From NCBI GenBank assembly GCA_025526935.1, contig JAHLKD010000138.1:1-64000 (forward strand): DNA of 64,000 nucleotides. The letters run 5' to 3'. Positions 57,301-64,000 of this stretch are shown piece after piece (the stretch's first letter is position 1; every line of letters starts with the position of its first letter). Under the pieces are notes generated by a model, which saw nothing but the letters and a program-made list of their open reading frames with translations, did not search any database and was not told the DNA's origin. This stretch comes from Cladochytrium replicatum (taxonomy: Eukaryota > Chytridiomycota > Chytridiomycetes > Cladochytriales > Cladochytriaceae). Position numbers and translations under genes: made by a program.

Positions 57301-58473
57301 GTACCTCTCACAAAGTCCATGATCATACACCAAAAATCTCACAGAGCTAGCCACATTCTTTCCACCTTTATCTAGGAACACAAATCCTTCATCGCTCCTC
57401 GTCGTCTCGTTTGATGTTCCGGGCAGAATCAGTAGTTCGTCGTATATCGAGTCCTCGAGCCCCCGCGGCACGATGAGATGGAAATAGAATTTGCTTCCGG
57501 GATTCGCAAACCTCATTACCGATCGCACCAGTTGTGCAGCATGCGGGAGTCTGTTCCGATCAAAGATCAGAGCGAGACTGATTTCACCCGGTAACCTCTC
57601 CTTTCCGACGTCTCCGATCGAATCGGATCCAAGCCGTTCTCGGATTGATGCGCGAAGATTAGAAGCAGATTTGTAGTAGTAGTCCGCTCCACCTCGATCA
57701 GCGAGGTTCCAGACCAACCACATCACCATCAAAAGGCTCAGAAAATACCTCCACACATGCCGTCTGAACGTTCCAGAGTTTGGCGCGTGAAACATGGCTT
57801 TCCGTCCCGTAGCACCGCTCCCGAAGGCCAGGAGCATCTCACAAGGGTTCATACACTGCAAAATTGAACAAACATATCAGAATGATTTCCACAAACCACT
57901 CGGATCACAAATCCAACCCACCCCAAAGTCACCTCCTCTCGATTTTTCGTACGCCTCCGCCTCATTCCCCGCCTTCTTCACCCGCCCCATCGTAAGCAAA
58001 CCCACCGCCGCCGTCTTCGCTGCCCCGCACACTCCACCTCCCGCGCCGACCACAGCCCTCGCACTTGCAAATGCCCCCAAAAGCCTCCCAATAATGCTCC
58101 TCGCGTCCCGCGCGCGTTTTGTCTTCACCATCGGAGTCTGTGGAGGTGAGATCCCGTTCCCCCCCCTCTCCTCGTCTCCCTCCCTCGCGCACTCGAGATC
58201 CAGACGCGTCACGTCGACCTCGAGCATTCCGCGTTCTGTCGTGGAAGTCGCGGGAACGGTGGATCCAGTGATTAACACGCTCATCGTTTGGGTTGTGCTA
58301 TATGAGATCGGTTGGATATTTGGTTGGACCAGTGCGGATGTGGCGACTGATCGCGAGCCACGCACAGTCGCACCCATCATGCTGATATTGGCATTGCTGT
58401 TCGAGCGCGCTACAACGGATTGCACGCCCTCTTTCCTGCGCTGAGTCGTGTTGTTCCCTAGTAGCACGTCCAT
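54309..58473 (-). CDS. Multidomain glycosyltransferase: GT8 + GT-A-like + GT64 (candidate fusion)
   Basis: Best model has four exons: 58473-57922, 57855-56739, 56686-56560 and 56502-54309, 1329 residues, an exact codon multiple. The first ~220 residues are low-complexity and cytosolic; a membrane helix (YFLSLLMVMWLVWNL) lies near 222-237. The GT8 domain follows with VLYVDNDVT (DxD-type), QFNGGVVLMDLEKMR, WGEQDFINSFFRVHP and LPCGCNYQ, as in xyloside xylosyltransferases. A second GT-A-like domain has VYILTRTSGRPKFF and GWIVYLDDDNMLTDP. The last is a GT64 (exostosin-like) domain: VTVIVTAH, RILLVWNNPEG, AVLNIDDDIFVNEDG. Alternatively GT8 stops at 56547 and a separate gene starts at ATG 56516, only 30 bp on. 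I prefer the fusion, because a 57-nt intron (56503-56559) with a CTAAC branch motif keeps the frame and because the second part alone lacks a membrane anchor. All would act in the Golgi lumen. Confidence 0.75.
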
Positions 58474-59010
58474 TGATGGGTAAGAGAGGAACGCGTGCGC
58501 ACGTGGGAAGATATTTTTTTAGATTTTGTCTTTTGGAATTGGATGTCTACAAAAGGAAACATGGTCGGGAATGTCAGAAAGGAAGTATTCTATCCAGAAC
58601 TAAATAGCGAAAGCAGGTTCCATAAAAAATTTCACCCCTCATCGATCATCCATAAACTCACCGAGCAAAACATACCCCAGCTAACTTAGAGACCAGAGAA
58701 ATAATCCCTCCGCACTCAATAGAATACTCGAAGAATTAGAGTGTGTTCTTGAGTTGAAAAGAAAAAAGTCCAAAGGAAACTGGTCCAAAGATGTGTCCAA
58801 CAGAAAATGCGTCACCCAAACTGATAGAGCTGATAAATTGGACACCAAATAACCCACATGACTGGAGTAATGAATGGGACAGTTTCGACTCGAAACAGAA
58901 TAGCGAAAAGTAAAATGTCGGAGGGTACGTACCGCTCCATTAGATACGAGACAGAAAAGCTCAACGAATGAAAAACCGTCACCACAACCAGACCGCTCAA
59001 AGACAGCTCT
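58474..59010. promoter_or_regulatory. Promoter region of the glycosyltransferase gene and 3' end of the synthetase gene
   Basis: 537 bp between two genes of the same strand. No repeats or named sites. AT-rich patches near 58510 and 58740-58770. Confidence 0.4.
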
Positions 59011-62000
59011 TCACATTCCCGCACTTCCCCGATCTCTCCTCCTGCTCTGGAACAACCCAAACATCTTCCCCTTAACCCTCCTCCGTTTCCTCTGTCTCGT
59101 CGCCATCCTATATACGACCGCGTCCTCAAGCTCGCTTCCGAATCCTCCCCCGCCACCACTGTTAAACGATCCCGTGCTCGCAAGCTGGTCCGCAGGCCAT
59201 CCCTGCCACAACCCGGTCCCGGCAACGTCTCCAGACAAGATGAGTGTGTGCTCGAGAAGGATGGCGTCTTCCTCAGTCTCTGCTCCAGAAAGCAACCGGG
59301 AGTTCGCACGGAGAACGGATCCAGCGCCAAGCACAAGTGGATTAAGCGAAAACTGGCCCTTCGAGTTGATGTGACAAATCACCGACGCTCGGTCCACACA
59401 CGCATCATCGTGGATGGTAACAAGATCTGGCTCCGTCATCATCGGGTCGCCGCCGGTAGGATATAAACAAACACGCTTTCCAATCTTGGCTCCAAGCATT
59501 CTAAAGAACGCAACAATGTACCATGAGCCGCGGACAAGGTCAAGGAAATCGTGCCGAGCGTGCTGGAATACAATAAGAATTTGCCACCGCTGGCAATAGC
59601 TCGACTCGTCCCAATTGTACTGGCCAACCTGTCGCCGTCCATGAAGCGTCCATTTGGCAATGATCTCAAGGACCAGCGAAATTGTAACCCATGACCAGTA
59701 CAGCACAATATAGCTTCCAGCAAGTGTAGCGTATCCAATTCCCTCGGCCAATCCAAAGTTCTTGTTGTCCGGGTTCCGAATCACATTGTTTCCAAACGTT
59801 CTGAAAACGTAAGCTGAAGCCTGGATCGCACCAACGAACGGCATGGCCTTCATTGCTGCAAAGATCGCTGACAGCACGATAGTATAGAAAGCACAGAACC
59901 ACATCGGATACACGAAATATTTTGCCTTGCGCTGATAGAACGCCCGTCCGAACGGCATCAACGTGTCCATCCTTCGCGCTTCAACAGGGTTGCCAGCGTC
60001 CCAGAGCACCGCGCCACCATTTTTGCTTCCAAGCCAGACCGATCCGTCAGGGTACCCTGTGTCGCGCTTTGCAAGTCCTCCGCTTCCAAGCACCGTGGTC
60101 CGTCCGATGTGACTTCCAGGCAGCAACACGCACCGATCCGCAACCATCGCTCCAGCGTCGATACTGATATGTGCAGATCCATCCAAGTCAGTTGGAACAA
60201 CATACGTCCTAGATCCAAACACAACGTCGTCGCCGACAGAGAATAACTCGTGCTCGTACAAGAACAAACCAGTTCCTGGCCAATAGATTCGTTTCCCGCA
60301 TCGTGCGCCAAGTGCTCGGTAAAACATGCTCGTAAACTCATAATGCTTCCCAAGAAGCCCGTAAACTCCTCCGAGTGATCCGTCTCCAAGCAACTCTTTC
60401 ATGACAAATCGCCTAGTAAGTGCCCACTGGCTGCTGTTTTCTCCCGGTTTCGCGAGACCCAGAACTGCCCTCTTGACGAAGAGCACCATCGCCATGTAAA
60501 CAAACGGAGACACCACCTCCCTCGCAACCGCAGCAAGTACCTTGAGCGCAATACGATCCGTCTGCGCAAAGTACACCACGATGGAAGGGAAGTTGGTCGT
60601 GTACCGGTCGCCATCGCTTCCAACTACACCGAGCAAGTAAAGGGCAGCACCCCAAGGCACCATCGATACAAGGTTCACAAGGATGATCAACGGGTAGCCG
60701 ACAAACATCTGCATAAACAGCCCAGGTGCTGGCAATAGCACCCTGCAAAGCGCCTGATACGAAGGGTGGCAATCTCGAAGCTCGTAACTTGACGACAACG
60801 GCGGGAAAGCAGTGTCCGGTGGGATGTCTGCTCCGGGCGCAATCACCGTGCTCAGATTCACAATCACACGGTCCGAGATGTAGATTGGCGTAAGTACCAT
60901 GCACCCATTCTCCATCGCAAAAGGTCGCACCCTCGAAGCGTCGAACGCACAATCGTCGCCAATTTCGACCAAGTCGTACTCTCCAATCACAGTCGATCGG
61001 TCAAACCTGGAGTTCTGCCCAATACGGGCGCCCATCAGTCGGAGGTACATCGACATCATCCTCGAGTTTGTCGAAAAGATTCCGCGTCCACAAAGCTTAA
61101 TGATCTGATCCGCCAGCCACCATCGCAAATAGTACGATCCCCACAACGGGAATCGTCCCGCGCGGTAACGCCCAATGATCAACCACTTTGCTCCGATTCC
61201 AATAAACGGCATCATCAGCTTCACGAAGAACAATGTCACAAGAAGCACTGCCGCGAGCAACTCGAAGAACTTGAGGTTGGTTGGGTAGTACGCAGTCTCG
61301 GGAACAGCGGCAAACATAAACACAAGGCTGTGTAGGAACGCCAAAAGGTTCGCCATCAAGCTCCAGTAAATAAGTGATCGCAGTGGCCGGAACAACGCAA
61401 TGGGAAGGATCTGGATCCATAGCGCCGCGAAAGACGTCGAGGACTGCGCTAAACGAGGTGGAGGCTCGTAATCTGGGCTTCCGGACTGATGCGCGTCTCC
61501 ATCGTCACCGTCCGCCATCGAATCCACAATGAGCCCTGCGATTGCCTCGACCGTTCTGTACTTGAACAGCACCGAAGGCTTGAGATCGACTTGCGCAACC
61601 TTACGAAGCTTGCTAATTACTCGTCCTGCAGACATCGAATTGCCTCCAAGCATGAAGAAGTCAGAGTCCGCACCGATCATGAATTCCGGCTTCAATCCCA
61701 GCACGTCCCTAAACACGTCTGCGACGGCCTTCTCCGAACGCCCTTGCTTTCCGCCAGCTGCGCCGACTCCTGGTTTCGCAAGACTACCCTCGAGGGTCTG
61801 GAGGTCGACTTGCCCGTTTTTGTATCGGGGGATGAGGTCCACCACAAGCATCTTGACGGGCACATCGTAGTCATGCACCCTCTCACCAACAAAACGACCG
61901 ATGTCCACCGCTGTAAGCGTTGAGCCAGGAAACAGCTGAACCAGCGCAATGAGCTGATCAGGATAGGACTTAAGCAGCCCTGCACCAACAACAACGTCCT

Positions 62001-63983
62001 GCACCTCCGGAATCATCCTGATGCATTGAAGAGATGATTCTGGGTTTGCAACAATCGGATAGCAAGGGATCGGGTCATTGACCGTTGCAGTGCGGGGAGG
62101 GCATCTGGGTGCCTCGTAAAGACGCTTGTGAGGCATAACCGAGTCCGTCAGCTCCACAATACCGAAGCGCTTGGCAAGGTTGATACGCAGGGGTTTGTTT
62201 GCTTGGTTCTTGGGAAGATCGTTCATGAACACAATGAGCTGGGGCCACTTCGATGGGTGGAGCGTCTTGGCTGCAAACCTGAAAATTATTCATTCAACTA
62301 TGTTCAAAACGACTTGCGGTAATGACACTCACGTCTGAAGCTCGGAAAGGTCCAAGCGACGAGTGCCTTCCTCTTGCACAATCACCATACCGATCGTCTC
62401 CTGAAGCACGTCGTGCGGAACTACAAACGCAAGACAATATCGCACACGGGGATGCGCAAGTACCGCATCCTCGACTTCTACAGGTGAAATAATCTCACCA
62501 CCACGGTTGATGACTTCCTTCGATCGACCAGTAATGACTATGAAAGCTTGTTAGTCGACAATCAGCCTGAAATGAAAACCTTACAGAGATAACCATCCTG
62601 GTCTAGGTATCCCATATCACCAGTGTTGAACCACCCATCAGCCGTGAAAGCCTTCTTGTTAGCCTCCGCGTCTCCCTCGTATCCGTGGAATAGCGGCTCG
62701 CCTCGAACAACAATGTTACCAATCGTCCCCGACTGCACAGGCTTATCGTCGCCTCCAAATATAGCAATCTCCGGACCCACCGAAACACCAGATGTTCCAG
62801 GCCTCTCGAGCGCGTACCCGATCGGCGGAGTCGAGATCGGCATGCACTCCGTCATACCGTACGATGGAAGCACACAGCTTCCTACAAAGAAAGTCCGCAA
62901 GTCCACCGCCAGGGACGGGAGAAGTCCACCACCAGCGTTACAGATCATGCGGATGCCAGTATTGCGGGCAATGCCACTGGGGTATCGCTCTCGACCTTCG
63001 AGCAAGATCGCTTGGTGCATAGTGGGCACGGCGTAGTACCACGTAGGGGGCAAAGCAGAAGAGTCAAGGAGATCCCAGAACACAGACGAGTCGAAACCAG
63101 ACGTGACAATAACGGAGCCGGAGGAGAGCATTGGGGCGAGGAGATTTCGCACAATTCCGCCGACGTGGTACAAGGGCATCATGTTGAGGTTGACGTCGTT
63201 GGGCTTGAGGTCCCAAGAACGAGCAACACAAACTGCACCAACAACTAGTGTACGAAGGGTGTAAGGCACCGTCTTCTTGTTTCCCGAAGTTCCTGAAGTC
63301 CGCAGAATTAGAGCAATGTCTTCGGGACCATTGTGAATGTCCAAGAACTTTAAAAAATGACGATAAGCGTAAAAGTTCTTCAGAATGATTAGAGTGCTTA
63401 CCTTATGCTGGGAGTGAGCCGCGGGTTCAGGGAATTGGGGTTCTAGGGTAAACAGACCCGATACCGCTGGGTCTGGCTGCAAAATCAGCAGCTGGATCGA
63501 ATGTCTGCGCAGCTCGTCACCCAACTCAGGATATTGCTAAATGAAACAGTAGATTAAAAACTGGCCCGAAATTTCTTTCAAACGCTTCTCTCTTCTCAAA
63601 ACATACCTCAGTGAGCTTACTGGTTGCAATGAGGGCACGACACTTCAAGCTGACAACCTCATGAATAATTTCATCTTTCGTGCTGGACGGATTCATTGGG
63701 ACAGCCGTGCAAGTCGAGAGCACCAAAATCAACGAACTGGCTAGTTCCGGTCCTTCAGGAACGACAATGGCGACTCTGTCCTTTCTGTAGATCCTCACAG
63801 CTCCCATCATACCTGGCGCATTATACACGAAATTCTTGAGCATGACGTGGTACAACGGCTTCCTATGAATTGTGACAGGCATATCCTGGTTGTCGATGGT
63901 AGGCTCTAGGATAGCAGGGTGGTTTGTCCCAGACAACAAGTCGACAAGCGAACTGAATTTCAGGGTCCTAGCGACCACAGCAC
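59011..63983 (-). CDS. Pls-like synthetase: adenylation, carrier protein, six TM, three beta-helix domains (5' end outside)
   Basis: Exons in the window: 63983-63607, 63536-63402, 63347-62585, 62537-62333 and 62278-59011, about 1582 residues; the start lies beyond the edge. The adenylation domain has core motifs RTSGTSGNKKTVPY (A3), YGMTECMP (A5), DGWFNTGDMGYLDQDGYL (A7) and GRSKEVINRGGEIISP (A8). The carrier domain follows with DFFMLGGNSMSAG, whose Ser takes phosphopantetheine. Then six membrane regions alternate with three hexapeptide beta-helix domains, each entered by LGA(R/K)xG and containing VEIGDDCAF, FSVGDDVVF or VTIHDDACV. There is no condensation or thioesterase domain. This is the layout of epsilon-poly-L-lysine synthase, in which the three soluble domains join free amino acids. 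The amino acid used cannot be read here. The C-terminal tail is very basic. Confidence 0.88.
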
Positions 63984-64000
63984 CTAAGTGATGCGATTTA

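Noticed and set aside
57794-58444. 216-codon plus-strand frame
   Set aside because: Antisense to the Ser/Ala/Gly-rich first exon of the glycosyltransferase gene; no domain and it would overlap that exon completely.

Overview
The window reads as nuclear DNA of a fungus, most likely a chytrid (Chytridiomycota). Genes are split by many short GT-AG introns (about 45 to 70 bp, occasionally 100 to 230 bp). Several products are typically fungal (Pho80-like cyclin, CrtI-type phytoene desaturase, Alg5, Gde1-like phosphodiesterase). There is also a family of proteins with 'LEWWKxSGL' repeats, which I associate with chytrids from general knowledge. The phylum call is an inference; no rRNA or mitochondrial marker is present.

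Layout. 1-5277: most of a hAT DNA transposon on the minus strand, running off the left edge. 7130-9468: NAD kinase. 11159-17950: a nested transposon block, in which an old hAT end fragment carries a broken Ty3/gypsy element, and that carries a young hAT deletion derivative with perfect 8-bp target duplications. The two large hAT copies share 2.2 kb of almost identical sequence in inverted orientation, and both carry a second, unrecognised gene. 19.1-23.7 kb: a Gde1-like phosphodiesterase C-terminal part and a Pho80-like cyclin. 25.9-30.1 kb: a broken and an intact WWK-repeat gene flanking a gag fossil. 33.5-45.0 kb: the dense housekeeping part, with beta-COP (19 exons), a FUN14 protein, a GH20 hexosaminidase, ribosomal protein eL37 and Alg5, interrupted by WWK and TPR gene debris. 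45.1-49.6 kb: an Argonaute pseudogene without PIWI, divergent from phytoene desaturase. 51.7-54.0 kb: a small family of secreted Cys-containing proteins, one intact and two decayed. 54.3-64.0 kb: two very large minus-strand genes, a candidate three-domain glycosyltransferase (GT8 + GT-A + GT64) and a Pls-like single-module synthetase (adenylation, carrier protein, six membrane segments, three left-handed beta-helix domains) that runs off the right edge.

The most notable items are the Pls-like synthetase (architecture of epsilon-poly-lysine synthases), the apparent fusion of GT8 and GT64 enzymes through a 57-nt intron that removes a stop codon, the two-gene hAT transposon, an 11-nt microexon carrying the catalytic Asp-Glu of the GH20 enzyme, and the Argonaute remnant. 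Exon borders were worked out by hand from splice signals, reading frame and family conservation.
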